Source of the DNA: Clostridiales bacterium
GTDB taxonomy: Bacteria; Bacillota; Clostridia; Saccharofermentanales; Saccharofermentanaceae
Direction of reading: 5' to 3'
Assembly: GCA_017545245.1 (NCBI GenBank)
Contig: JAFWPB010000029.1
Span: 1-32,670 of the forward strand
Length of the DNA: 32,670 nt
Part shown: positions 7,363 to 16,328 of the stretch, piece by piece
Numbering within the stretch: the first letter of the stretch is position 1
Layout of the letters: every line of letters begins with the position of its first letter
Translations under genes and position numbers: made by a program
The notes under the pieces: generated by a model
Databases searched by the model: none
The model's input: the letters and a program-made list of their open reading frames with translations, nothing else
Told to the model about the DNA's origin: nothing

Positions 7363-8484
7363 ATGTTTGGTGATGATCTGAAAAAGAGCTTGGAACCGAT
7401 CCAGACTTCAGATGCACTTCTGGAAAAGACCAGAAAAGCGATTGAAGCGGCACGTGTCGAAGAAGCCAGGAAATCTCTGGAACAGTCTTCCAAAAAGAGT
7501 TTCTCTTCCGGAAAATATATCCGCCTGGGCGCACTTATTGCAAGTGTTGTCGTGGTCGGCATTGGCATCATGGCTGTTTACCCGATGTTAGGCGCTGGTA
7601 AGAAGAGTGATTCTTCCTCCCACGCACATGGTGAAATGAAGATAACAGAAGTCGCTGAAGCAGTTGATATTGACGCCTACGATTCTGCAGAAACCACTTC
7701 GTATAAGAATACACACGGAAAGATCGACATCTCCAATAATCTGGGAGATGATAATGACAGCAGCAAGTCAAATCTGATCCGTGAGGGAACGACCGCTGCT
7801 TCAACAACGAAGATGGAGGAAGAAGTAGCGCAAACAACGGTCGACTGTGAAGCAGAAGAGACAACGTACGCAGAAGAATCAGAGGAAACAACTGCTCCCG
7901 CTGCCGAGACTACAAATAACAGCGTAAACAGTCTTCTCTTTTCCAAGAATACGATGATTTATGGACAGACTTTATCTATCGACTCAGATAACCATAAGTT
8001 GTGCTGGAGCAACAATATCGATGCTATCGGTTCAGACGCAAAGAATTACGATCTCCCTGAACTTCCTCCTTTGAACAAGCTGGATAGAATCGAGGGTATC
8101 GCTTTCCTTGAGGAAAAAGAATCGCTTGGCGTCGTTGTCAATTCACCTGTCACCGGCAATTCCAAAAATGGATTCTGCAGCATTTATCTGTACAAACTCA
8201 ATGACACAAAATGGGAAGAGACATATTCTTTTTCGCAGAGTGGTACGATGGGTATGGCTCTCTTCACCGATGCCAATACATTTATGATGTACTCAAACTA
8301 CAAGGATGATCCGGATGCAGAACAGATCACGCCTTTGATCCGCGTGAATAACGGAAACTGGGAAACACTCCCGGATGATCAGTTCACAAAACTCTACAAC
8401 GGACGAGGCGGATCCTATCTGATCACTACCTACATCGATCTGAACACGATGGAGACAGACTGCAGCGCGATGTACAACAGCTGA
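7363..8484 (+). CDS. Probable membrane anti-sigma factor (cognate of ECF sigma)
   Basis: A 373-residue single-pass membrane protein. The N-terminal ~45 residues are helical and charged and predicted to be cytoplasmic. A transmembrane helix follows (about residues 48-70), then an extracytoplasmic Ser/Thr/Glu-rich linker (about 80-185) and a soluble C-terminal domain (about 190-373) with no fold I recognise. It starts one base after the sigma stop with GGAGG nearby, so translation is probably coupled. Position and topology support an anti-sigma factor that holds the ECF factor at the membrane until an outside signal releases it. The His/Cys pattern of zinc-binding anti-sigma domains is not visible, so it belongs to a different anti-sigma type or has diverged. 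Function is inferred mainly from context. No clear terminator is seen in the 26-base gap before the convergent gene. Confidence 0.7.
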   Translation: MFGDDLKKSLEPIQTSDALLEKTRKAIEAARVEEARKSLEQSSKKSFSSGKYIRLGALIASVVVVGIGIMAVYPMLGAGKKSDSSSHAHGEMKITEVAEAVDIDAYDSAETTSYKNTHGKIDISNNLGDDNDSSKSNLIREGTTAASTTKMEEEVAQTTVDCEAEETTYAEESEETTAPAAETTNNSVNSLLFSKNTMIYGQTLSIDSDNHKLCWSNNIDAIGSDAKNYDLPELPPLNKLDRIEGIAFLEEKESLGVVVNSPVTGNSKNGFCSIYLYKLNDTKWEETYSFSQSGTMGMALFTDANTFMMYSNYKDDPDAEQITPLIRVNNGNWETLPDDQFTKLYNGRGGSYLITTYIDLNTMETDCSAMYNS

Positions 8485-8510
8485 TCCGGAAGGAAGCGGA
8501 TAAAGCGGAA

Positions 8511-9476
8511 TCAGAAGACCTTTTCAGCAAGAAATACCCAGATCGGTAAAGTCACTACAGAACAAGCCGTAGTGAGAAATACGCACTGCGCGGCTTTAAT
8601 TGAATCGGAACCAACATTCATGGCAATGATCGTTGTGGATGCGGCGGCAGGAAGTGCGCAGTACACAACGCACATTTTTACCAGAACGGGATCGAGTGAA
8701 ACAAATCTTGTCAGTACAAACATCAGCCCCAACGCGATAGCCGGCGCGCAGAAAAGGCGCAGGAATGTAAGGATCCAGCAACGTGCATTTTTTATGCACT
8801 CCTTGATCGGAACTTCCGCAAGACGCATACCGCATAATGCCATGCCCATCGGGGTAACGACAGATGCAACGGCAGCGATGCTGTTCGTGATCGGAGACGG
8901 TAACGGGCCAGGAAGGAAGCTCAGTGCAAAGCCCACCGGAATTGCCAGGACCGGAGCCGAAAGAAGAACTTTAATGACCTCTTTTCCAACCTTAGGTTGA
9001 GAGGTTCCGTTTTTCTTTCCAGTGCTTTTGGCGCCGCGTGCTAATATCAACGGAGAAACCACATAGAACAATATCCTGACCGGGATCGTATATGCGGCAA
9101 TATAGATGCTTCCCTTCTCGCCGAAAAGCGCTTCAATGATCGGGAAGGCCATAAATGTGAAGTTAACGAACATCAGGTCAACTACCGAGATATTGGCCAT
9201 GTCGTCTTTCTTTTTCATGAGAGTATTGGTCAGCGTGGCAAATAAGAACATGATGCCCATTGTACCAAGGCTGATCAGGATCAGGACACCCATATCTCCC
9301 AGGGCCGACATATCCGAAGCCATCATGGCTTTGATGACAACACATGTAAAACCGAAGTGATAAAGGAAATTGCCCAGTGATTTCGGGAACTTCTCGTCAA
9401 CAATGTTTACCTTACGGGCGAAAAATCCGACTCCCATAAGAAGTGTCATCTGGATGGCTAGATAGATCGCAGTCAT
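8511..9476 (-). CDS. AEC-family (auxin efflux carrier-like) transporter
   Basis: A 321-residue integral membrane protein with about ten transmembrane helices in two groups of five. It resembles the AEC/membrane transport protein family, which in bacteria includes malate, malonate and other organic anion permeases. Typical features are the N-terminal segment MTLLMGVGFFARK and the C-terminal half with MCVVYCALPAAASTTIIAM. The substrate cannot be read from the sequence. Its ATG overlaps the rsmG stop (ATGA), with AAGGAG 8 bases upstream, so it is the last gene of the mnmE-mnmG-rsmG transcript. This position is unusual, since the transporter has no obvious link to RNA modification; it may simply be cotranscribed. 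Confidence 0.85.
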   Translation of the reverse strand: MTAIYLAIQMTLLMGVGFFARKVNIVDEKFPKSLGNFLYHFGFTCVVIKAMMASDMSALGDMGVLILISLGTMGIMFLFATLTNTLMKKKDDMANISVVDLMFVNFTFMAFPIIEALFGEKGSIYIAAYTIPVRILFYVVSPLILARGAKSTGKKNGTSQPKVGKEVIKVLLSAPVLAIPVGFALSFLPGPLPSPITNSIAAVASVVTPMGMALCGMRLAEVPIKECIKNARCWILTFLRLFCAPAIALGLMFVLTRFVSLDPVLVKMCVVYCALPAAASTTIIAMNVGSDSIKAAQCVFLTTACSVVTLPIWVFLAEKVF

Positions 9477-10414
9477 TGAATCGGCTCCTTCTCGGGTTTA
9501 CCCTGTCCTCGTGGATATTTCGGCGGTGTGGGGCGGATCTTGCGGATGACCACGATCGATCTTTGCATATCCGTTCCGGGAAGTGTAAAGTTATGCACGG
9601 TCTCCAATGTTCCACCAAGCGTTACGATGGCTTTCTGCGCCGCCTCTGTCTCCTCTTCCGCGTGTCCTTTCATAGCAAGAAAGATTCCGCCGACTTTAAC
9701 ATATGGCAGGCAGTATTCGCAAAGTGTCGGAAGCGCCGCAACCGCACGTGCTGTGGAGATGTCAAACTTTTCACGGTAAAGCTTGGATTTCGCACCTTCT
9801 TCTGCCCGTGCATGGATCGTGTGGATGTCCTGAAGCTGCAGTTTCTCACATACCGCATCCAAGAACCCGATCCTCTTCTTTAAGGAATCAAGAAGTGTTA
9901 CGGAGAGTTCACTCATTGTGACTTTCAGCGGGATTCCCGGGAAACCGGCGCCGGTTCCGACATCGATCAGAGACAGATCTCGGCGGCCCTGCTTTCTCTC
10001 TTCGTTTTCGATATAGGTGACCAGTGTCAATGAATCGATGAAATGGCGGATCGCGATTCCCTTATCATCCACTATATTGGTCAGGTTCATCTTCTCGTTC
10101 CATTTTCTAAGCATCGCTGCATAGATCTGGAATGCTTTTATGCTCTCTGCGGAAAGCGGGACAGAAATGTCTTCACTTCCCGAAGTCAGATACGGCGAGA
10201 TTTCTTTTGCCTTGGTGATATCCTCATCACTCGTGATGATCGGCTCATGCTTCGGAGCAGGAGCAACAGAAGGTGCTGCTGCCTGCTTCACCGGCTCTTT
10301 TGGCTTAGAAGATTTCTTATTCTTCGAAGCCCCGGCCATCGTGCTGCGGAGAGCCTGCTTCTGCTCTTTGGAAAGGTTTTTTCCGTCCTGCGGCTTGATC
10401 CTGTTCTTATTCAT
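9473..10414 (-). CDS. rsmG: 16S rRNA (guanine-N7) methyltransferase RsmG
   Basis: S-adenosylmethionine-dependent enzyme that methylates N7 of G527 (E. coli numbering) in 16S rRNA; loss gives low-level streptomycin resistance in other bacteria. The SAM motif LIDVGTGAGFPGIPLK is intact, as is the following segment FDISTARAVAALPTLCEY, and NLTNI with the HFIDSL motif marks the N-terminal part of the fold. The protein is 313 residues, about 70 longer than usual, because of a Lys/Ala/Pro-rich N-terminal extension of roughly 75-90 residues that looks disordered and basic. AGGAGA lies 8 bases before the ATG at 10414. The start overlaps the mnmG stop by 8 bases, so translation is probably coupled. The extended frame upstream of 10414 lies inside mnmG and is not favoured. 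Confidence 0.93.
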   Translation of the reverse strand: MNKNRIKPQDGKNLSKEQKQALRSTMAGASKNKKSSKPKEPVKQAAAPSVAPAPKHEPIITSDEDITKAKEISPYLTSGSEDISVPLSAESIKAFQIYAAMLRKWNEKMNLTNIVDDKGIAIRHFIDSLTLVTYIENEERKQGRRDLSLIDVGTGAGFPGIPLKVTMSELSVTLLDSLKKRIGFLDAVCEKLQLQDIHTIHARAEEGAKSKLYREKFDISTARAVAALPTLCEYCLPYVKVGGIFLAMKGHAEEETEAAQKAIVTLGGTLETVHNFTLPGTDMQRSIVVIRKIRPTPPKYPRGQGKPEKEPIQ

Positions 10415-12359
10415 TCTCGTTCTCTCCTGGTTCTTTGGTCTGTCGTTTCTTTGCGTCCAGATAAACCAGCAGGACCGCAATATCCGCCGGAGAAACACCG
10501 GAGATTCTCGACGCCTGTCCAAGAGACATCGGTTTTCTCTCCATCAGTTTGCTTCGGGCTTCCAGGCGAAGACCCGTGATCTGATCGTAAGGAATATCCG
10601 GTGAAAGTTTTTTCTTCTCCAGACTTGCGAACTTTCTGATCCGTTCTTCTTCAAGTGCCAGGTAACCCTCGTACTTGATATCCACTTCCACCGCAAAAAC
10701 AACATCATTCGAAAGTTTTGGACGCTTGTCATCGACAGGTGCCAGATCGGCATAGTGGATCTCCGGACGCTTGATCAGATCCGCAAGCGCAATACCCGAC
10801 TGGGTCAGAGTACTTCCGCAGCGGTTCAATATCTCATGCAGCTCCGGGCTCGGCGGAAGATATGTAGATCTAAGTCTCGCTTCCTCATCTTCGATCGCCT
10901 TTTTCTTCGAAAGAAAGGCCGCAAAACGCTCGTCATCGATCAGGCCTATACTTCTTCCTATTTCCGTCAGACGCATGTCTGCATCGTCCTGACGCAGGAA
11001 AATACGGTATTCCGCGCGAGAAGTCATCATGCGGTACGGCTCTCTTGTGCCCTTTGTGACTAGGTCATCGATCAGCACGCCGATATATGCCTGCGAACGG
11101 TCAAGGATCACAGGTGGTTTTCCCAGGATCTTCATGGCGGCATTGATTCCTGCCATCAAGCCTTGCGCTGCAGCTTCTTCATAACCGGAAGAACCATTGA
11201 TCTGCCCCGCGGTGAACAGTCCTTTTAGACAAGTCGACTCCAGCGAAAGATCTGCGGTTGTCGGATCGATGCAGTCATACTCGATCGCATAGGCAGCACG
11301 CTGGATATGCGCTTTGGAAAGGCCGGGAAGCGAGTGCACCATCTGCACCTGCACATCTTCCGGAAGGCTCGTGGAAAAGCCCTGAAGATACAGTTCCTCA
11401 GTCTCTTCGCCCATCGGCTCGACAAATATCTGATGGCGGCTCTTATCCGGGAACCGCATGAATTTATCTTCGATCGATGGACAGTATCTCGGGCCGGTAC
11501 CCTCAATGACGCCGCTGTAAAGTGGCGAACGGTCCATATTCTCGGTAATGACTTTACGTGTTTCGGGCGTCGTCCATACCGAATAGCATGGAATCTGCTC
11601 TTCGGGCGGGGTAATTCCCTTCATCTCATTGGCATAGGAGAAAGGCGGCATATCCGGTTCACCAGGCTGGATCTCCATGACGGAAAGGTCGACCGTTCTT
11701 CTGTTGACGCGCACCGGCGTTCCTGTCTTAAAGCGCTGCATCCGGATGCCCGCATCGGCCATACTCTTCGAAAGGCCGACAGAACGCGACAATCCGTCCG
11801 GTCCGCTTTCCAGGATCACTTCGCCACGGATCGTTCTGGCTTCCATATATGTGCCGGAGCAGATCACCGCTGCTTTTACGTGATAGCAGGCACCGCTTCG
11901 CGTACGGATACCATCGATATTTTTATTCTCATCCCAGAAAAGCTCTACGACTTCTCCTTGTACCAGAGAAATGTTCTCTTCTTTTTCAATACGCGATTTC
12001 ATCTTCCGGCTGTAGGAAGCACGGTCCATCTGGGCTCTCGGAGAAAAAACCGCAGGTCCTTTGGAACGGTTAAGCATACGGGTCTGAATCGCCGAAAGAT
12101 CAGCCATCTCGCCCATAATACCGCCAAGCGCATCGATCTCACGCACAAGCTGTCCTTTTGCCGTACCACCGATACTCGGATTACATGGAAGATTAGCCAG
12201 CTGGTCGAGGTGCAGGGTCAGAAGCAACGTCGAAAGACCTAAATGTGCGCAGGCAAAAGCAGCTTCACATCCAGCGTGTCCTGCGCCGATGACAGCCACA
12301 TCAAAAGTGCCTGCCTCATACCAGGATTTATTCTCTTTCAATTGTTCCCAATTTCCCAT
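10407..12359 (-). CDS. mnmG: tRNA uridine-5-carboxymethylaminomethyl modification enzyme MnmG
   Basis: FAD-dependent subunit of the MnmE-MnmG complex, which installs the carboxymethylaminomethyl group at wobble U34 of several tRNAs. 650 residues, near the family norm. Visible motifs are the dinucleotide-binding GAGHAGCEAA (about 25-34), the conserved CNPSIGGTAKGQLVREIDAL, the second family block GTRTEPYRMMTSRAEYR-like (here GTREPYRMMTSRAEYR), and the C-terminal helical domain with LGQASRISGVSPADIAVLL, which contacts MnmE and tRNA. AGGAGA lies 4 bases before the ATG. It starts 11 bases after its partner mnmE and overlaps rsmG by 8 bases. Confidence 0.97.
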   Translation of the reverse strand: MGNWEQLKENKSWYEAGTFDVAVIGAGHAGCEAAFACAHLGLSTLLLTLHLDQLANLPCNPSIGGTAKGQLVREIDALGGIMGEMADLSAIQTRMLNRSKGPAVFSPRAQMDRASYSRKMKSRIEKEENISLVQGEVVELFWDENKNIDGIRTRSGACYHVKAAVICSGTYMEARTIRGEVILESGPDGLSRSVGLSKSMADAGIRMQRFKTGTPVRVNRRTVDLSVMEIQPGEPDMPPFSYANEMKGITPPEEQIPCYSVWTTPETRKVITENMDRSPLYSGVIEGTGPRYCPSIEDKFMRFPDKSRHQIFVEPMGEETEELYLQGFSTSLPEDVQVQMVHSLPGLSKAHIQRAAYAIEYDCIDPTTADLSLESTCLKGLFTAGQINGSSGYEEAAAQGLMAGINAAMKILGKPPVILDRSQAYIGVLIDDLVTKGTREPYRMMTSRAEYRIFLRQDDADMRLTEIGRSIGLIDDERFAAFLSKKKAIEDEEARLRSTYLPPSPELHEILNRCGSTLTQSGIALADLIKRPEIHYADLAPVDDKRPKLSNDVVFAVEVDIKYEGYLALEEERIRKFASLEKKKLSPDIPYDQITGLRLEARSKLMERKPMSLGQASRISGVSPADIAVLLVYLDAKKRQTKEPGENENE

Positions 12360-12370
12360 ACTCTCTCCTG

Positions 12371-13804
12371 TTATTTACCCACGCAAAAACGTGAAAAGAT
12401 CGTCTCTACAAGCGTATCACTTACTGTTTCTCCCGTGATCTCACCAAGGTCTTCCAGTGCCGTACGGATCAAAAGCGACGGGCCTTCCAGGCTTTCTCCC
12501 GCACGGAGAAGGCGGATGCACTCTTCCACTTTTTTCGAAGCGGAGGACAGTAATTCAAAATGTCTTCTGTTGGTCAGAAGCAGTTCTGCCGAAGAGGCGG
12601 ATCCCATTTCCTCATAGACCTTCCGGACATACTCTTCGATCTTCGAAAGACCTTCTCCTGTCTTGGAGGAAAGACTTCCGTACATATCCGGGGTTCGTGT
12701 ATAGCCCTTTTCACGGATAAGGGTTCTCACTGTTTCTTCCTGTTTTCTGACGGTTTCTTCGTCAGACGTGTCCGACTTACTGATCAAAAGTGCGATCTTC
12801 GTTTCTTCAGGGAGCTCCATGATCGGATCGATCAGTTCCTTGATGGTATCTTCCTTTTCTTCAGTAGATACCAGCCAGAACACGATGTCCGCCTCAGAAA
12901 GGGCCGCTGTCGCACGATCTACACCGATTGCCTCGACAACATCTTCTGTCTTTCTAATTCCTGCCGTATCGATCAGCAGGACCGGCACGCCGCCAAGACT
13001 CGTCAGTACTTCCAACGTATCTCGGGTCGTTCCGGGAACATCGGTCACGATTGCCCTGTCATATCCGCTCAAGCAGTTGAGAAGAGAGGATTTTCCGCTG
13101 TTGGGAATACCACAGATCACGATCTTCATCCGTTCAGAAAGGATTCGTCCCTGCTTGTATGTATCTGTCAGATTTCGGATCTGTAAAAGCAGTTCTTCCA
13201 GTTTCTCCGCGTGTGCGATCTTCGTTTCCTGCTCGCCCTCATCATCCAGTTCGTCGATCCATAATTCAAAGACGGCCATCACACCATACAGAACGGTCGA
13301 GATGTTCCCGACACGCTGCTTGAGTGATCCGGCAAGCTGGGATTCTGCAGCACGTAGCGCCAGTTCTGAATCCGCCGCGATTACATCCATGACCGCCTCA
13401 GCCTGGGACAGATCCATCTTTCCTGCCATGAAAGACTTTCTTGTGAATTCACCAGGTCCGGCCATACGCGCGCCGTTTTCCAGTAAAACGCGAAGAATCT
13501 CCTGTCTTACGGTCAAACCGCCATGACAAGAGATTTCTACTGCTTCTTCACCTGTATAGGAATGAGGTGCACAAAAACGTGTCACCATTACTTCATCGAT
13601 CGTTTCTTTCGTGGACGGGTCAAAAAGCTGACCATACGCTACCGTATATCCTGCCATTTCCGAGACAGTCTTCGCACCATTTGCGGCACGCTTGACGCAG
13701 AATACCTGATCTGCCACAGAAGCAGACCCTTCTCCTGCCATACGGATCACGGCGATTCCACTGACTCCGGGCGGCGTGGCACATGCACAATATGGCTTTT
13801 CCAA
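12371..13804 (-). CDS. mnmE: tRNA modification GTPase MnmE
   Basis: A 477-residue GTPase that, with MnmG and a one-carbon folate, modifies wobble U34. The N-terminal folate-binding domain (about 1-120) begins with the conserved pattern around ATPPGVSGIAVIR. The GTPase domain shows G1 GIPNSGKSS (232-240), GTTRD (258-262) and G3 DTAG (279-282). The C-terminus ends in FSRFCVGK with the conserved catalytic Cys. The G4 motif, normally NKxD, reads SKSD here (AGT in place of an Asn codon), an unusual change at the guanine-specificity residue. The start codon is TTG at 13802-13804, preceded by GGGAGG at 9 bases; no ATG fits the conserved N-terminus. Confidence 0.96.
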   Translation of the reverse strand: MEKPYCACATPPGVSGIAVIRMAGEGSASVADQVFCVKRAANGAKTVSEMAGYTVAYGQLFDPSTKETIDEVMVTRFCAPHSYTGEEAVEISCHGGLTVRQEILRVLLENGARMAGPGEFTRKSFMAGKMDLSQAEAVMDVIAADSELALRAAESQLAGSLKQRVGNISTVLYGVMAVFELWIDELDDEGEQETKIAHAEKLEELLLQIRNLTDTYKQGRILSERMKIVICGIPNSGKSSLLNCLSGYDRAIVTDVPGTTRDTLEVLTSLGGVPVLLIDTAGIRKTEDVVEAIGVDRATAALSEADIVFWLVSTEEKEDTIKELIDPIMELPEETKIALLISKSDTSDEETVRKQEETVRTLIREKGYTRTPDMYGSLSSKTGEGLSKIEEYVRKVYEEMGSASSAELLLTNRRHFELLSSASKKVEECIRLLRAGESLEGPSLLIRTALEDLGEITGETVSDTLVETIFSRFCVGK

Positions 13805-13836
13805 AAACGATCGCCTCCCAAAAGAAACCGGTATTA

Positions 13837-14559
13837 TTACTCTTCGAGAGTAACAACTACCTTACGATTCGGCTCTTCGCCTTCACTATGGGTGGTTACA
13901 CCCTTTACACTCTGAAGTTCTGCGTGTACGATACGACGCTCTGCCGGATTCATGGGTTCCATAACGAAAGCACGCTTATTGCGCAATACATGATTCGCAG
14001 CCTTATGTGCCATAGAGATCAGCACTTCTTCTCTGTGCTTTCTGTATCCTCCGATATCGAGAACGACTCTCAGTCTTTCCTCGCTATGACGGTTTGCAAC
14101 AAGATTTGTAAGATAAGAGATGGAATCCAGTGTCTCACCATGACGGCCGATCGCTGCACCGCAGTCCTGACCGTTTACTGTGATATAGATCACATCGTCC
14201 TCACGATAAGAATCAAGTTTACCGTGGATACCGATTCCCGAAAGCACGTCTGCTACAAAAGATACAGCAGCATCTTCTGCTTCACCAGCTTCGTCGCCCT
14301 CAAAAGACTCATCGTCACCATAATAGACGTCTTCCTCTTCATCCTCAGATGCACTTTCTTCTGCATCAGAAACATCGTCATCATCGATATCCGCTGTTAC
14401 ACGGACTGTAGCTCCCTTTGCACCTAAACCGAGGAAACCACTCTTCTCTTCTTCAACAACTTCTACCAAAGCATCCTCTCTCTCCACACCAAGTTCGCTC
14501 AGTGCAAGATCGATTGCCTCGTCAACAGACTTTGCTGTTTTCTCGATTGTCTTCTTCAT
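13837..14559 (-). CDS. jag: Jag/KhpB RNA-binding protein
   Basis: A 240-residue SpoIIIJ-associated protein. It has an N-terminal Jag_N domain (about 1-50; conserved KSVDEAIDLALSELG and GFLGLG), an acidic Asp/Glu-rich linker (about 58-90), a KH domain (about 90-165; GRHGETLDSISYL is the RNA-binding loop region) and a C-terminal R3H domain (about 170-238; the motif around MNPAERRIVH). In streptococci and related bacteria KhpB binds many small and messenger RNAs and affects cell elongation. AAGGAGG lies 11 bases before the ATG. It lies immediately downstream of yidC, as in most Firmicutes. Confidence 0.95.
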   Translation of the reverse strand: MKKTIEKTAKSVDEAIDLALSELGVEREDALVEVVEEEKSGFLGLGAKGATVRVTADIDDDDVSDAEESASEDEEEDVYYGDDESFEGDEAGEAEDAAVSFVADVLSGIGIHGKLDSYREDDVIYITVNGQDCGAAIGRHGETLDSISYLTNLVANRHSEERLRVVLDIGGYRKHREEVLISMAHKAANHVLRNKRAFVMEPMNPAERRIVHAELQSVKGVTTHSEGEEPNRKVVVTLEE

Positions 14560-14601
14560 AGCCTACTATGCCTCCTTGCCGCCGACGTAAAAACATCCAC
14601 G

Positions 14602-15645
14602 TTATTTATTCTTCTTTTTTCCAGACCCGCCTGCTGTCTCTGTGGCGAGTTCTGCTTTTTTCTTCTTAAATGCGTTTTTCTTCTGTTCCTTGAGTTCTCT
14701 TGTCTTCTCTTCAAAAGGCTTCGTGAACATATAGTAAGTCAGAACAGTCTGGAGAATACTCATAAGGTTACCCACGATCCAGTAGAAACCGAAAGCGGCC
14801 GGTGAGGAGAATGTAAACCACAGCATAAGAAGCGGCATGATATATGTAAAGATCTTCATCGTCCGGTTAGACGGATCATCCGGTTTGTTGTTGGCCGGAT
14901 TTGCCTTTGCACGGTTCTTCTCTTCTTTCTTTTCTTTCGCATTCGGCTTGGTCAGGTTCGTCATCATGGTCTGGATCACAGTTGTGATCAAGCAGATGAT
15001 CGGGATGCTCAAGAGCGGCAGATATGTACCCGGATCACTCATGATCGTGCTCGGATTCGCACTAGGTGTAAGTCCCAGATTCATTCCGAGGAACTTCATA
15101 TCGAGTACCTGATCTACCTTGATCAGTCCTTTTCCAACAGACTGCACCATAGCACTGGCGTCAGTAGTCAGAACATTGATCAGAGAAATATTATCCGAAG
15201 TAACACCCTTCAGATTGAGGAGTTCTCCCATTGCCTTGATATTGCTCTCGCTGACACCCATAACATACTGGAGCGGCTGACGGACAACATACCAGATCGG
15301 GAACAAAAACAAAATCGGCAACAAAGGAAGAAGGCATCCGGACAATGTCGAGATACCGTTTTCCCTAAAGAGTTTCTGCAACTCTTCTTCCTGCTTCTGC
15401 TTATCATCAGGATATTTTCTCTTAATTTCAGCCTGCTTGTCACTTAAAGCCTGCTGCTTCATCATAGCCTTCTGAGAGCGGATATTCAGTGGCATCGTTG
15501 CACCACGGATAATAATGGTCAGGAAGATGATAGCCAGACCAAAGCTCCCGAAATATTCATTTAAAAGGCTTGTGAGCCAACCGAAAATCACTGTGAGCGG
15601 TGTCCATATGCCCGCTCCGAGCTTATAGATAAGCGTTAACTGCAT
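14602..15645 (-). CDS. yidC: YidC/Oxa1-family membrane protein insertase
   Basis: A 347-residue insertase that helps membrane proteins enter and fold in the bilayer, alone or with SecYEG. The short Gram-positive form lacks the large periplasmic domain. The first core helix includes LAIIFLTIIIRGATMPLNI, with the conserved Arg that sits in the hydrophilic groove. A charged cytoplasmic hairpin follows (KQQALSDKQAEIKRKYPDDK, about 62-81), then further membrane helices and a Lys-rich C-terminal tail that could contact the ribosome. No lipobox Cys is present at the N-terminus, unlike SpoIIIJ of Bacillus. AGGAG lies 6 bases before the ATG. It sits between yidD and jag. Confidence 0.95.
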   Translation of the reverse strand: MQLTLIYKLGAGIWTPLTVIFGWLTSLLNEYFGSFGLAIIFLTIIIRGATMPLNIRSQKAMMKQQALSDKQAEIKRKYPDDKQKQEEELQKLFRENGISTLSGCLLPLLPILFLFPIWYVVRQPLQYVMGVSESNIKAMGELLNLKGVTSDNISLINVLTTDASAMVQSVGKGLIKVDQVLDMKFLGMNLGLTPSANPSTIMSDPGTYLPLLSIPIICLITTVIQTMMTNLTKPNAKEKKEEKNRAKANPANNKPDDPSNRTMKIFTYIMPLLMLWFTFSSPAAFGFYWIVGNLMSILQTVLTYYMFTKPFEEKTRELKEQKKNAFKKKKAELATETAGGSGKKKNK

Positions 15646-15707
15646 GTATTACTCCTGTTCCTTCCATGCCCCTTGTGGCACGATGCGCTAGGCATAAGTA
15701 TACCATA

Positions 15708-15917
15708 TTACTTAAGAGGGTCATAGCCACCTTTGCAGAGCGGATTACAGCGGAGAATACGCCAAACTCCCTTCAAGCCTCCACGGATCAGACCGTATTT
15801 TTCTATGGCTTCGAGTGTATATTGCGAGCACGTCGGTGAGAATCGGCAGTGTCCGATATGGTCCGGACCATGCGACGACTGGTAAAGTCGGATCAGTTTC
15901 ACCGCAAGCTTCTTCAT
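15708..15917 (-). CDS. yidD: Membrane protein insertion efficiency factor YidD
   Basis: A 69-residue protein matching the YidD family almost end to end. It has the conserved CRFSPTCSQYTLEAIEKYG block and a C-terminal LRCNPLCKGGYDP block, with three or four conserved cysteines. YidD is a small membrane-associated protein that improves YidC-dependent insertion. Its start overlaps the rnpA stop (ATGA), and yidC follows 62 bases later. Confidence 0.95.
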   Translation of the reverse strand: MKKLAVKLIRLYQSSHGPDHIGHCRFSPTCSQYTLEAIEKYGLIRGGLKGVWRILRCNPLCKGGYDPLK

Positions 15918-16300
15918 AGTAATTCCCCGGATTTCAGTAATCCCAGATTAGAAAGATGTCTTCCCATCTCTTTTTCTACTTCCTGATATGTCGGAAGTAT
16001 TTCTCCTGACTTCATCAGAAAGATTATGTCATACCCCAGAAGGACATCCGGTTCATATTTCGCAAAAGCTGCTCGTAACAGTCTCTTGGCACGGTTTCTG
16101 GCCACCGCCGTCTTCCGCCCGTGACTGTTTGTAAATCCGACACGCAGAAGATCCTGCGGGATCCTGGTCAGATTATGCTTCAGATTCGGACCTCTCTTAA
16201 ACGCATGTACAGCGAGATGCCGTCCGGTCGAAAACTTTCCACGCTTGTAAATACGGGAAAACTCATAGTTAAAACGCAAAGTCTGCGTTGTCTTCAACAT
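15914..16300 (-). CDS. rnpA: Ribonuclease P protein component
   Basis: The 128-residue basic protein subunit of RNase P, which assists the catalytic RNA in maturing the 5' ends of tRNAs. The family signature RNR motif is seen in VARNRAKRLLRAAF, preceded by LRVGFTNSHGRKT. The N-terminal region (TLRFNYEFSRIYKRGKF) is also typical. GGGGGA lies 11 bases before the ATG. It lies downstream of rpmH, but a hairpin terminator sits between the two, so its expression probably depends on readthrough. Confidence 0.95.
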   Translation of the reverse strand: MLKTTQTLRFNYEFSRIYKRGKFSTGRHLAVHAFKRGPNLKHNLTRIPQDLLRVGFTNSHGRKTAVARNRAKRLLRAAFAKYEPDVLLGYDIIFLMKSGEILPTYQEVEKEMGRHLSNLGLLKSGELL

Positions 16301-16328
16301 TATGCAAAATATCCCCCGGTTTCCTTAT

